Assembly (NCBI GenBank): GCA_964473285.1
Contig: CAYYOI010000006.1
Span: 1-51,452 of the forward strand
Length of the DNA: 51,452 nt
Source of the DNA: JBNJGT01 sp964473285
GTDB taxonomy: Archaea; Nanobdellota; Nanobdellia; Woesearchaeales; JACJVW01
Direction: 5' to 3'
The translations under genes and the position numbers were made by a program. The notes beneath the pieces were generated by a model. That model was given only the letters and a program-made list of their open reading frames with translations. It did not search any database and was not told where the DNA came from. How positions within the stretch are numbered: the first letter of the stretch is position 1; every line of letters starts with the position of its first letter. Below, piece by piece: positions 8,230-16,834 of the stretch.

Positions 8230-9084
8230 TTATTCATTTCCTTCAAGACCATTTATGATCTTTTTTTCTATCTCTTTCTTTAATTTGGCACTTGGCATTA
8301 ACTTATGCATTGTAACCAAAGTTGAGTATTCAATTTCTTTTTTTCTAAGCTCTTCGATTGAGGATTTTATTGTGTTATATATTCCTACATTCTCTTCGTT
8401 TTTCTTCTCAGATAGTCCCTCATCCTTGGCATGTTTTTTGTATAGAAAAAACATAAAAGAGGCTTGTAATGGAAAAAAAAAGGCACAATAAATTATAAGT
8501 TTATACACTAAAGAAAACTCTGAAAGAAATTCTTGGGTTGAGTTACTAATAATACCATAAATAAAAAATGATAAACTCCCACTTAAAAAAACAGATATTA
8601 AAGACATATTAAGTATCGAAGGAAGGTGGACTTTTTCAATAAAAGCATTCTTGGCGGATTTTGCTTCAGCTAGTTTCTTATTTTGCTCTTTAACCACACT
8701 TGTCAAATATACATTTTCCTTATACAAATTTATAAAACGATCCAAATGATGAATTGTTAAAGGGATATTTTTTGCTATGTAGTCAAATGTCAGCTTGTTT
8801 TTATAACACATTCTTTTTAGTTTTTTTTGGTATTCCAATCCTTTGTGATTTTCATCAATAATTTTACTTCCTTTATGCACAAAAAGGCCAATCAGTATTA
8901 AACTAGGTGAAAAAATCATAATGGAATATATGAGTAGGGCGATATCATCTGTCCTGAATTCAGGAATACTCATATACACAAATCCCATGCTACACGTGAA
9001 AATACAGATGATAAAAAGGGCTCTAAGAAAATAATGACTGTCTATATCCGAGAAAAGTACTTCCATAATCTTTTTTGATTTCAT
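8230..9084 (-). CDS. Four-helix membrane protein with coiled coils, unknown
   Basis: This 284-residue protein has two N-terminal transmembrane helices (about residues 20-40 and 48-70). A charged, probably coiled-coil cytoplasmic segment follows (about 75-150, including KEQNKKLAEAKSAKNAFIE). A second helix pair (about 155-215) and a Lys/Glu-rich tail come after it. The sequence GTGAT lies a few bases before the ATG, and an AT-rich TATA-like stretch sits near 9124-9140. It converges on the membrane-protein genes behind the RM enzyme and shares their low GC content. Its architecture resembles accessory effector or sensor membrane proteins of islands, but no function can be assigned. Confidence 0.7.
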   Translation of the reverse strand: MKSKKIMEVLFSDIDSHYFLRALFIICIFTCSMGFVYMSIPEFRTDDIALLIYSIMIFSPSLILIGLFVHKGSKIIDENHKGLEYQKKLKRMCYKNKLTFDYIAKNIPLTIHHLDRFINLYKENVYLTSVVKEQNKKLAEAKSAKNAFIEKVHLPSILNMSLISVFLSGSLSFFIYGIISNSTQEFLSEFSLVYKLIIYCAFFFPLQASFMFFLYKKHAKDEGLSEKKNEENVGIYNTIKSSIEELRKKEIEYSTLVTMHKLMPSAKLKKEIEKKIINGLEGNE

Positions 9085-9476
9085 TTAATCACGCCTACAA
9101 TTTTGTGGAAGAGAGAAACTACAGATATTTAAATATTATAATAAATGCAGTCTTGAAGAGGTTTCTATTCCTTTTTTTGTAATATCAATGAACCTATCAG
9201 AAGGTATATTAATCTACTCAGAATTTATATAAAATTCGGCTTTGAATGAGGCTTCTAAAGACTAGTTAAGTATGTGGATTTATTTTGTGGATGTTTCGTT
9301 TCAAGCAAAATTGGATTAAACATGCACTGGAGTTATTTTAGAACGATATGGGAATTTGTATTTTTTTGAAAATAGTAGTTCAAAATTAAATGCAGAACAT
9401 ATAAATGATTTGAAAAAAATAGGTGTTAATACATAAAGGTGGAAATGACTTAACACAACTGAAGTTTGAAAGAACC
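9085..9476. other. 392-bp AT-rich spacer with a possible gene remnant
   Basis: There is no intact gene here. On the plus strand a frame from ATG 9272 to TAA 9434-9436 would read MWIYFVDVSFQAKLD, then a stop, then GVILERYGNLYFFEN and about 20 more residues. The internal stop is TAA where CAA would fit. It may be another decayed gene or chance. This spacer separates the AT-rich accessory block on its left from the denser conserved-looking genes on its right. Confidence 0.3.
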
Positions 9477-10109
9477 TCAGGCAGCCTTCTTATAATCCGA
9501 AGTAAGATCGCTGTAGTGGGGATTCCTGAATTCATCCAATAGTATGATCTGGCCCTGCGGCTTGTAGTCACCGAACTGCTTGAGGAACTCACGCTTGCTA
9601 GCGCTTAATGCCTGGTTCACAATCCGCGTGTCATACTTCTTGGTTCCCCGCATGACATCCGCAACCTCTCCCACACCAAGTGGAAGGTAAGATACAACAC
9701 GCTCCAATAAACCTTCTCCTGTAATGGCAAGATCCTCCGTAAGGTGATCTGAAAGCTCACCCTTTTTCACGTGACGGGCATAATGAGTCCCCTCTATTCC
9801 ATCAGCAATGGTCTTCAGACCAAATCCCACTGGTTTCAATGCCATGGCCCCGCCCATGGTCCAGAATGTATATGTTCCAAGTGTATCAGCCACAAATCCT
9901 GATTTTCTGAGAAAATTCGAGACATAAGACCCAAGACCCTTCTGCTCGAAATACGATTTGGCATACGAATCATAAGCTTTCCCAAGCGAATCCCGCAGAC
10001 CATCCATTAGCTCATCATAACGATGCGGTTGCTCTTCAAAATACTTGTTGATGTCGTAATCTTCCAAAAGATTATCCAGATGTTTATGTATGAATTTAGT
10101 CCTCTTCAT
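9477..10109 (-). CDS. Conserved-looking protein of unknown function, third gene of the CBS operon
   Basis: This 210-residue protein is mostly helical and charged at the N-terminus. A Gly/Ala-rich, moderately hydrophobic middle (about residues 75-105, with GTYTFWTMGGAMALKPVGFG) could insert in or lie on a membrane. A mixed C-terminal part ends in YKKAA. The start overlaps the end of the CBS-domain gene by 14 bp, so the two are co-transcribed and probably translationally coupled. I see no enzyme motif and do not recognise the family. Confidence 0.8.
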   Translation of the reverse strand: MKRTKFIHKHLDNLLEDYDINKYFEEQPHRYDELMDGLRDSLGKAYDSYAKSYFEQKGLGSYVSNFLRKSGFVADTLGTYTFWTMGGAMALKPVGFGLKTIADGIEGTHYARHVKKGELSDHLTEDLAITGEGLLERVVSYLPLGVGEVADVMRGTKKYDTRIVNQALSASKREFLKQFGDYKPQGQIILLDEFRNPHYSDLTSDYKKAA

Positions 10110-10470
10110 TTTTCAACCTCAACAATTCATGCAACGTAATGATGCCTATCATAGAACCATCCTTAACAACCGCATTCATGGCCTGCCCCTTATTTATCAT
10201 GCTTGATGCAACTGAATCAACATCATCATTCACAGTGAACACATCAATAGGGTGTGACATTATATCCCTTGCAACTGTTGCAAGATCCTTGTTTTCTGCA
10301 ACAACACGGTTATTGATATCCATCACAGATATGATTCCCACAGGATAGTTCTCCCGCACAACGAATATGTGCCTCAGGGTTATTGCCCGAAGCTTCTGTG
10401 CCACTGTCACGACTGAATCCGTTTCCTCACAGATAAATGGCTCAATCAGACGACATTCTTCAATTTTCAT
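10096..10470 (-). CDS. CBS-pair protein (stand-alone Bateman module)
   Basis: At 124 residues it is almost exactly two CBS motifs. The first covers about residues 5-60 and includes SVVTVAQKLRAITLRHIFVV and GIISVMDINNRVV. The second covers about 66-120 and includes DIMSHPIDVFTVNDDVDSV and GIITLHELLRL. Such modules bind adenine nucleotides or S-adenosylmethionine and usually regulate a partner. It is the middle gene of a three-gene minus-strand operon. Its start overlaps the Tat-signal gene by 4 bp (ATGA) and its end overlaps the unknown gene by 14 bp, so one of these is its likely partner. Confidence 0.93.
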   Translation of the reverse strand: MKIEECRLIEPFICEETDSVVTVAQKLRAITLRHIFVVRENYPVGIISVMDINNRVVAENKDLATVARDIMSHPIDVFTVNDDVDSVASSMINKGQAMNAVVKDGSMIGIITLHELLRLKNEED

Positions 10471-11708
10471 TTTGTCCCTCCATTATGATATTCTTTTATT
10501 GCCTTTTCATATACTCTTTCCTTACGTTTAGAAAAACGTTTGAATCCGAGATAAAGCCCTCCAACTATTGCCATCCCCATTGAAATATCATTATGGATCG
10601 GAGATAGTTTTGCACGAATAGCTGAAGATAGCGGCTTTCCTGGAGCGATGTAACCTTTTTCAGTAACCTTGTCAATGACACCAGATACCGATTGCTCCAG
10701 ATCCTTAAGTTGGTTTTTGTAGGCCTCTTTGTAAAGATCAACCTCCTCTGGAGTCTGGCTTCCCAACTCCTTCTTCAGGGAGATTCCACGCTGGTAGCTT
10801 TCCTGCAATTGCTCAAGGATAAGAATATCTTCCTTATATACAGAGATCCCATCCTCTAAAGACCTGATACCTGATTGCAATGCCTCAAGCTTTTCCCGTT
10901 CAACATACATGCTTCCTCTTGAATCATAACTCATGACAAAGTCTCGCAGACCATCAGGATTTCCTTTATCAACATAATTTTCCTTCAGTAATCCGAGCAG
11001 ATCCCGCTCATCCTCACTCAAATGATTATCATCAAGCCAATCAGTTATTTGATCAGCAACTACTTCCTGAGCCTTTTTGTTATCCCAGTTTATCTCATAG
11101 ACCTGTGCCAGGTAATGCATCCTGTTCCTGATCTGTTGCCTGTAAAGCCGCCCATCCTCACCAGCCGGTTTACCTAGGAGCGAACGTACCCCGTCATTGA
11201 GTTTGGTTATTCCAGGAACCTTCTTCCACCATTTCTCTTCTAGATAAGAATCAATTTTTGCAAGTCGATCATCCACTTTGCCCTTGAATACACGCAGCCG
11301 CTCTGAAAGTCCATAATGATCCTCGATATTCTCAAGATTTTCAACTAACTTTTCGAAAGCCTGCATTTCCTGCTTGCTTACAAGATTCAGTTCTCTCAGA
11401 TATTCCATCCGCCCAGAGTCATATTTCTCCTGAAGATCTTCAGTGTGAGTGCTGATCTTTCGCTCTAAAGTACCCTGCAAAGCAATTATATCCTGAACAA
11501 ACTCTTGCATATTAGAAGAGATGGAATCAACAAAATTCCCAAGATAATCTATACTTTTTCCAATCCCTGCATGAGTCACACCACCCGCAACCAGACCACC
11601 AAAGGGAGCAAGACCTAAAGTCTTGAGAAAATCACGCCGCCTATATTTACGCACTAACCCTTCAAGCTCAAGAGGATCTGCCATTGAGTAAATAAAAACA
11701 TAAATCAT
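10467..11708 (-). CDS. Tat-signal, coiled-coil, membrane-anchored protein
   Basis: This 413-residue protein carries a twin-arginine-like signal RRRDFLKTLG near residues 24-33. A hydrophobic Gly/Ala stretch (LAPFGGLVAGGVTHAG) follows. About 300 residues of charged helix come next, probably coiled coil, and a C-terminal hydrophobic segment (MGMAIVGGLYLGF) precedes a basic tail. A Tat signal normally exports a folded or cofactor-bearing protein, but no cofactor site is visible, so the hydrophobic stretch may simply be an anchor. A TATAtype box (11735-11740) is placed for a leaderless start at 11708. An ATG at 11684 (MADPLELEG) is a plausible alternative. It is the first gene of the operon with the CBS-pair protein. 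Confidence 0.75.
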   Translation of the reverse strand: MIYVFIYSMADPLELEGLVRKYRRRDFLKTLGLAPFGGLVAGGVTHAGIGKSIDYLGNFVDSISSNMQEFVQDIIALQGTLERKISTHTEDLQEKYDSGRMEYLRELNLVSKQEMQAFEKLVENLENIEDHYGLSERLRVFKGKVDDRLAKIDSYLEEKWWKKVPGITKLNDGVRSLLGKPAGEDGRLYRQQIRNRMHYLAQVYEINWDNKKAQEVVADQITDWLDDNHLSEDERDLLGLLKENYVDKGNPDGLRDFVMSYDSRGSMYVEREKLEALQSGIRSLEDGISVYKEDILILEQLQESYQRGISLKKELGSQTPEEVDLYKEAYKNQLKDLEQSVSGVIDKVTEKGYIAPGKPLSSAIRAKLSPIHNDISMGMAIVGGLYLGFKRFSKRKERVYEKAIKEYHNGGTK

Positions 11709-11734
11709 TTATTAAGATTACTCTTAGTAGTTCC

Positions 11735-11740
11735 TATATA
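11735..11740 (-). promoter_or_regulatory. TATA box of the Tat/CBS operon
   Basis: The box CTATATAG on the minus strand lies 27-32 bp before the ATG at 11708, the spacing seen at other leaderless genes here. Confidence 0.4.
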
Positions 11741-11781
11741 GTAATAAAAAATCTGGAAATATTGCAAGAATACTGAAAGAT

Positions 11782-14253
11782 TTACGGTCTGACCCTCTCC
11801 AAAGGAATCTTCACATCAATAACAATGTATGAGTCCCCTCCCTCAATAGTATGCTCTTCATACTCCCCAACAATGAATTGCTTATAGCCTGGATACTCCT
11901 GTATATCCTCCTCTGAAACCTGCCTAATATCCATGTCTCCCTTATACCCCAGCTGCACAAGCCGCCTGAGGTAAGACAAGTCACGCTTGCCCTCCCAGTT
12001 ATCATTGGTCTCCTGATCTGCAAAGACTATCAGGACGTGTGACTCTATCTTGAAGAGCATCCGCAAGACAAGTTGTTCATCATCATCCCACAATGCAATA
12101 TTTATATCTCCTTCCCCTGGACAATAATGCACAGCAACTCTCAACAATATACTGAATATCTTATCAAAGTATTTCATGTTCACAAAGAATCTCATGGACT
12201 CAAGTTTGGGATCTGCCATGAAAACCAATCCCTTATTATCCAGAAGAATCTTTTCCTTTCTCTCCAGAATGTGTCCTTTCACTACCTCATAAAGATCTTT
12301 TATTTCCTTACGATCATCATAAATCTCCTCAATATCAATCCTTTCATCAAATTGCTCATGTGAACTCCCCATTATCTTCTTCCCATAGATAAATACTGTC
12401 TCCCAGAATAATCCATTCTTTCGCTTGATATTCACAAGGAAACCGTTCCGCCTGAAAATATGTTTTATCATCGAATCATTACCCAACCAGTTCATGTTGC
12501 TTATCACATGAAAGAACTTATCATATTCCACAAAACAGATCTGGTCTCCAAAATTCATCCGCGCGTTCATACCCGAGAGAACAGGATCAGGCTTTGCGAC
12601 GCTGTCAAGTGAACCTATGGAGATGATAGCATCAACCTTTGGTATCTCTGGATGCACTCTCTCAGCATGATTGGGATCATGGAATACCTCAACATGGGAA
12701 TGACCTTCGTTCTGGATACGGTTTTTGGTTATGGATATGTTCTTTGTGGATATATCAGTTGCATAAACTCTCCCATCAGGTCCCACCTCTTCAGCAAGAT
12801 GCTTTGTAAGAGTCCCTACAGAACAACCGAACTCAAAAATCGTCTTTCCCCTCATTTGTCCCAAAAGACCAAGTATTTCCACACGCATCTTTGAAGGAAC
12901 AATCAACCTTTCAAGAAAAAGATTGAGATATGCAAGGATATTATTTAGTGCATTGACTGCATTTGGGTTGTATTGCAACTGCATGAAAAAATACACTGGG
13001 ACACCCATGAGGATAAAAGTTGATGCCAGTTGCAATGATTGTAATGCATTGTTTGCTTCAGTGATCCAGAAATAGAAAAGGATTCCAAAAAAGCCTATCA
13101 TGACGAAAGGTCCAGTACGCGGAAAGGGCGCGTTAAAGTAACGTTTTGTGCCAGGCTGCTTGAATCTTAGTAATGCAACAAGGAGTATAACTACAGAATA
13201 AAGGAGCATGAGAAGAGGTAAAAGCATCTCTAGTAATGCATGATAATTAGCTGAACCTATTAAAATAAGGGCGATTGATACTACTGTCTGAAATATTATC
13301 GCATTGTGAGGGGTTGAATTCTTCGGGTGTATTGCTGCAAACTTCTTTGGAAACATCTTATCCTGAGCAAGAGAAAGGATCAGACGGGGAGATGTTGTTA
13401 TCCACCCTGCGACTGAACCTATCAAAGATACATAGATAAGAATTGTAAAGATTCCTATTGCCTGGACACCGAAGTTATTTCCTGCAAGCGCAAGCAAAGG
13501 AGCTTCAGATGCTGCAAAGATATGCCAGTCAAGGGAGCCCAATGAACTTACAACTAAAAGAAGGGAGATCAATGTGATGAAAACTGTCCCTAGTACAAGG
13601 GCGCGGGGGACGACAATATGCCCGTTCTTTGTCTCTTCTGCAAGGAAGAGAGGGGATTCCCAGCCAAAGAACGTTTCTGCTATCATGAAAATTGTAACCA
13701 ACAGAATGGAGATGTTCCAGGGCGTGGGTGCAAGCTTTCCAGGATCAAGATTGATGAAATTTGAGATTATTATTATGGATAATGTACTAAGTGTAATGAA
13801 GGCAAAAGTGACAAGCATGGTTGATGAGGTCTTTATACCTTTAAAAGAGATATAATTGAAAATCAGGATAAAAAGGACTGAAACAAGTTCTTTTAAGTAA
13901 AGTATCTCAAAAGGCAATAGGTATTGGATTGCACCAATAGTAAGCATTGCAATAGTTATGTTTGATGCGACAAGAGCGCTCCAACCGATAAGAAAAGAAA
14001 TAGGCCTGGGATAGACATGCTTTGAGAACTCATAGATCCCACCTGCCTTGGGAAACATGGAGCATAGCTCCCCAAAAAGGGAAGCGATATAAATTGAGAT
14101 TATTGACAATATTACCCAGGCAAGGATCGAGGAAGTGCCCATGACACCGGCTCCAACCGCAGGAAGAAAAAAGATTCCTGTGCCCATTATGGAATTCACT
14201 GTAAGGAAAATGAGGGTCTTGAAACTCAGGCTCTTTTTTAACCGCGCGGCCAT
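11782..14253 (-). CDS. APC-type permease fused to a methyltransferase-like domain and a degenerate HATPase-like domain
   Basis: This protein has 823 residues. Residues about 8-425 form a 12-helix APC-superfamily amino-acid/polyamine transporter, with the conserved N-terminal helix LTVNSIMGTGIFFLPAVGAG and FGWESPLFLAEETKNG in the middle. From about 465, GKTIFEFGCSVGTL (motif I, E474 to L482) and VYATDIS resemble a class I SAM-dependent methyltransferase. The last 160 residues match the layout of a sensor-kinase ATPase domain. Near 689, NMKYFDKIFSILLRVAVHY is where an N box would be, and YLRRLVQLGYKGDMDI near 760 is where the last helix and strand would be. The N-box Asn and the G boxes are absent. 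It has its own promoter and is a tandem paralogue of the gene starting at 16792. The fold assignments for domains 2 and 3 are inference, and a nutrient-sensing transceptor role is a hypothesis. Confidence 0.9.
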   Translation of the reverse strand: MAARLKKSLSFKTLIFLTVNSIMGTGIFFLPAVGAGVMGTSSILAWVILSIISIYIASLFGELCSMFPKAGGIYEFSKHVYPRPISFLIGWSALVASNITIAMLTIGAIQYLLPFEILYLKELVSVLFILIFNYISFKGIKTSSTMLVTFAFITLSTLSIIIISNFINLDPGKLAPTPWNISILLVTIFMIAETFFGWESPLFLAEETKNGHIVVPRALVLGTVFITLISLLLVVSSLGSLDWHIFAASEAPLLALAGNNFGVQAIGIFTILIYVSLIGSVAGWITTSPRLILSLAQDKMFPKKFAAIHPKNSTPHNAIIFQTVVSIALILIGSANYHALLEMLLPLLMLLYSVVILLVALLRFKQPGTKRYFNAPFPRTGPFVMIGFFGILFYFWITEANNALQSLQLASTFILMGVPVYFFMQLQYNPNAVNALNNILAYLNLFLERLIVPSKMRVEILGLLGQMRGKTIFEFGCSVGTLTKHLAEEVGPDGRVYATDISTKNISITKNRIQNEGHSHVEVFHDPNHAERVHPEIPKVDAIISIGSLDSVAKPDPVLSGMNARMNFGDQICFVEYDKFFHVISNMNWLGNDSMIKHIFRRNGFLVNIKRKNGLFWETVFIYGKKIMGSSHEQFDERIDIEEIYDDRKEIKDLYEVVKGHILERKEKILLDNKGLVFMADPKLESMRFFVNMKYFDKIFSILLRVAVHYCPGEGDINIALWDDDEQLVLRMLFKIESHVLIVFADQETNDNWEGKRDLSYLRRLVQLGYKGDMDIRQVSEEDIQEYPGYKQFIVGEYEEHTIEGGDSYIVIDVKIPLERVRP

Positions 14254-14274
14254 ATGATTTGTCAGCCTCTCCGA

Positions 14275-14282
14275 TTTATAAA
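14275..14282 (-). promoter_or_regulatory. TATA box of the second permease-fusion gene
   Basis: TTTATAAA on the minus strand lies about 26 bp before the ATG at 14253, inside the 31-bp gap between the two paralogues. Each copy therefore seems to have its own promoter, and this one should be leaderless. Confidence 0.6.
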
Positions 14283-14284
14283 GT

Positions 14285-16792
14285 TTAGGACTGTAATCTA
14301 TCCATCGGTATTTTGATCTTGACCTTCAGAAAGGGAGCCCCTTTTTCAATGACTTTCTCTTCGTATTCACCAACTATCAACTGCCTGTACTGATGATAAT
14401 TAGATGGAATATGATTCTCTTCAATCTGTGTCACATTCATCTCTCCCTTATAACCTAACTGCACAAGCCTCCTCAGATAGGATATATCCCTTTTTCGTTC
14501 ACGATGCTCAAAACCTTCCTCTTCAACCTGATCTGCAAATATCACTATCACATGCGGCTCCATCTGCGAGAGCATCCTCAGCACAAGATTATCCCCTTGC
14601 TTTGCTACAATAAAGATTATATCCCCTTCCTCAGGACAATAATGAAATCCCACATCAAGAAGGATTGTGAATAGCTTCTCAAAGTATTTCATGTTCACAG
14701 AGAAAGTCTTGTTATCAAGCTCCTTATCTGAACAGAATATGAAGCCTACGGTATTTGCAAGTATCTTGTCCTTGAAATCAATGACATAATCCTTCACTAG
14801 ATCGTAAAGCCCCTCGAAAGTCCTAAGATCCTGGTATACTTCTTCAAGATCGATAGTCTCATCCTGCGGCTTATAAGTTATGGTCATCACTTTCTTTCCA
14901 TAGATAAAGACAGTCTCCCACAATAACCCTTTCTTCCGTTTAACATTGACTAAAAAACCATTCCTTCGGAAGATATGCTTTATCATTGCATCACTCCCAA
15001 GCCAGTTGATATTGTTTATGACGTGGAAGAACTTATCATACTCAACAAAACAGATAGACTTTCCTGACTCAAGCCGGGCATTCATATCAGAAAGGACCTG
15101 GTCAATCTTTTCAACAGTACTGAGTACATTGATTGAAGTGATGACATCAACAGTCGGGACATCAGGGTGTATCCGCTCAGAATGCTTATGATCATGCAAT
15201 GTTTCAACATGCATATAACCATTTCTTATCATCCTTGATTTTGTTATCCCAACACTTTTTGAAGAGAAATCTGTAGCATAAATCTTTCCATAAGGTCCCA
15301 CCTCTTCAGCGAGTGAAGCAGTCAATGTACCTACAGAACAACCAAATTCAAATATAGTCTTCCCCTGAAGATCCCCAACATATTTTACAATCTCCTGCCT
15401 TGTCCCTTTGGTCAATAGAAGCCTTTCAAAATAAAGGGTAAAATAAGCAAGCATATCATTGACTTTTCCAATAGCGGTGGGATTGTATTGAGCCTGCAAG
15501 AAAAAGTAAATCGGTATGCTTATCAGAAGAAATGAAAAACAAAGATTCAGTATCGAAAAAGCTTGAGCCTCAGTTATCAGCCAGACAATAACAAGGCCAA
15601 TGTTGAAAACTAAGATTGCAAAAGCACCATTCTTACCAAAAGGCGCTTTATAAGGCCTTCTCACATAAGGTTTTCGCACACGAAGAACAAACAATGCACC
15701 TACTGTTGCAGTAATCAGGATAAGCACCAGAGGAACGATCATTGCCATGAGAGTATCATATCCTCCAACTAGTGCCAATAAAACAAGAGCGCTTGTGACA
15801 ATCAATTGAAAAGCTATGGCCTTATAAGGGCTGTTGTATACAGGATGCATCGCCCCGAATTTTGGAGGAAACATCCTGTCCCTAGTAAGAGCAACAATCA
15901 GGCGCGGACCTGTAACAACCCATAATGCTGCAGCACCAACAAGCGTAAAATATATTCCCATCATTACAAAGGCTTGAAAACCATCACCAAGCATCCACCC
16001 TGCCATATAAGTGAACGGAGCAGCAGATTCAGCAAAATCACTGTGATCAATCACACTCAAAGACACTATTACAAGGAGGATTGTCAACGCAGCCGTAATC
16101 AGAGTCCCATGTATCAATGCCTTGGGAAGCACTTTTTCAGGCCTTTTTGTCTCTTCTGCAAAAAACATCACAGCTTCCAGCCCGAAAAAAGCACCATGGA
16201 TTAAGAACAATGCAAGAAGGATCATCCAGATATTTGTGAACCCTTCATGCATGAAAAAAGGCTGTAGATTCGAGGGTTCAGCAAAAAAGATCCCTGGTAT
16301 GATCAATGAAAGTGTCACTATGATTGTAATGACAGAAAACAAGACAAGCATGAAAACACTTGTCTGGATTCCCCTGTATGCCAGCCAATTGAAAATCAAA
16401 AGCCACCCAATAGATATTCCCGCCTTTATGACTAAAGCGATCAACGAAGAAGAAGGTATAAGATACTGCACCGCTCCCACAAGAAGCAATGCAACCATTA
16501 TGTTTCCGACTATCCAGGCCATCCATCCAACCACAAAACCCCAAAACGGCCCATATGCCTGCTTACAGAACTCATAGACTCCTCCTGCCCGGGGATACAT
16601 GGAAACCATCTCAGCAAAAAGCATCGAGATATATACAACAACAAATGAAAGAACCAACCATGATATTATCGATGACGGCCCAGCATAAAGCGCACCCATA
16701 GCTGGATAAAGGAACAGGCCGCTTCCAAGGATGGAATTGATAGTTATTATCAGTATGATACGATAATCAAGAACCTTATGAAACCCCACCAT
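14285..16792 (-). CDS. APC-type permease / methyltransferase-like / degenerate HATPase-like fusion, first copy
   Basis: This 835-residue protein has the same three-part plan as its downstream neighbour. The APC permease (about residues 8-435) has INSILGSGLFLYPAMGALYA and FGLEAVMFFAEETKRP. The methyltransferase-like domain begins near 477, with FEFGCSVGTLTASLAEEVG and IYATDFS. The C-terminal domain near 700-835 has NMKYFEKLFTILLDVGFHY and SYLRRLVQLGYKGEMNV. Similarity to the other copy runs the full length and is highest in the C-terminal half, including the shared stretch VEYDKFFHVI followed by NWLG. A GGGGAGGA Shine-Dalgarno site precedes the ATG at 16792 by 8 bases. The divergence between copies, with both open, suggests an old duplication and different substrates. 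Confidence 0.9.
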   Translation of the reverse strand: MVGFHKVLDYRIILIITINSILGSGLFLYPAMGALYAGPSSIISWLVLSFVVVYISMLFAEMVSMYPRAGGVYEFCKQAYGPFWGFVVGWMAWIVGNIMVALLLVGAVQYLIPSSSLIALVIKAGISIGWLLIFNWLAYRGIQTSVFMLVLFSVITIIVTLSLIIPGIFFAEPSNLQPFFMHEGFTNIWMILLALFLIHGAFFGLEAVMFFAEETKRPEKVLPKALIHGTLITAALTILLVIVSLSVIDHSDFAESAAPFTYMAGWMLGDGFQAFVMMGIYFTLVGAAALWVVTGPRLIVALTRDRMFPPKFGAMHPVYNSPYKAIAFQLIVTSALVLLALVGGYDTLMAMIVPLVLILITATVGALFVLRVRKPYVRRPYKAPFGKNGAFAILVFNIGLVIVWLITEAQAFSILNLCFSFLLISIPIYFFLQAQYNPTAIGKVNDMLAYFTLYFERLLLTKGTRQEIVKYVGDLQGKTIFEFGCSVGTLTASLAEEVGPYGKIYATDFSSKSVGITKSRMIRNGYMHVETLHDHKHSERIHPDVPTVDVITSINVLSTVEKIDQVLSDMNARLESGKSICFVEYDKFFHVINNINWLGSDAMIKHIFRRNGFLVNVKRKKGLLWETVFIYGKKVMTITYKPQDETIDLEEVYQDLRTFEGLYDLVKDYVIDFKDKILANTVGFIFCSDKELDNKTFSVNMKYFEKLFTILLDVGFHYCPEEGDIIFIVAKQGDNLVLRMLSQMEPHVIVIFADQVEEEGFEHRERKRDISYLRRLVQLGYKGEMNVTQIEENHIPSNYHQYRQLIVGEYEEKVIEKGAPFLKVKIKIPMDRLQS

Positions 16793-16800
16793 AAACCATA

Positions 16801-16822
16801 TCCTCCCCTGAAGATTTATAAA
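16801..16822 (-). promoter_or_regulatory. TATA box and SD of the first permease-fusion gene
   Basis: On the minus strand TTTATAAA (16815-16822) is followed by GGGGAGGA (16801-16808) and then the ATG at 16792. A short leader containing a strong SD is predicted. Confidence 0.55.
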
Positions 16823-16834
16823 AGCTTCTTAGTA

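Noticed and set aside
12652..12894. Plus-strand open frame inside the second permease-fusion gene
   Set aside because: It lies opposite a well-supported coding region with clear domain motifs and has no promoter or SD of its own.
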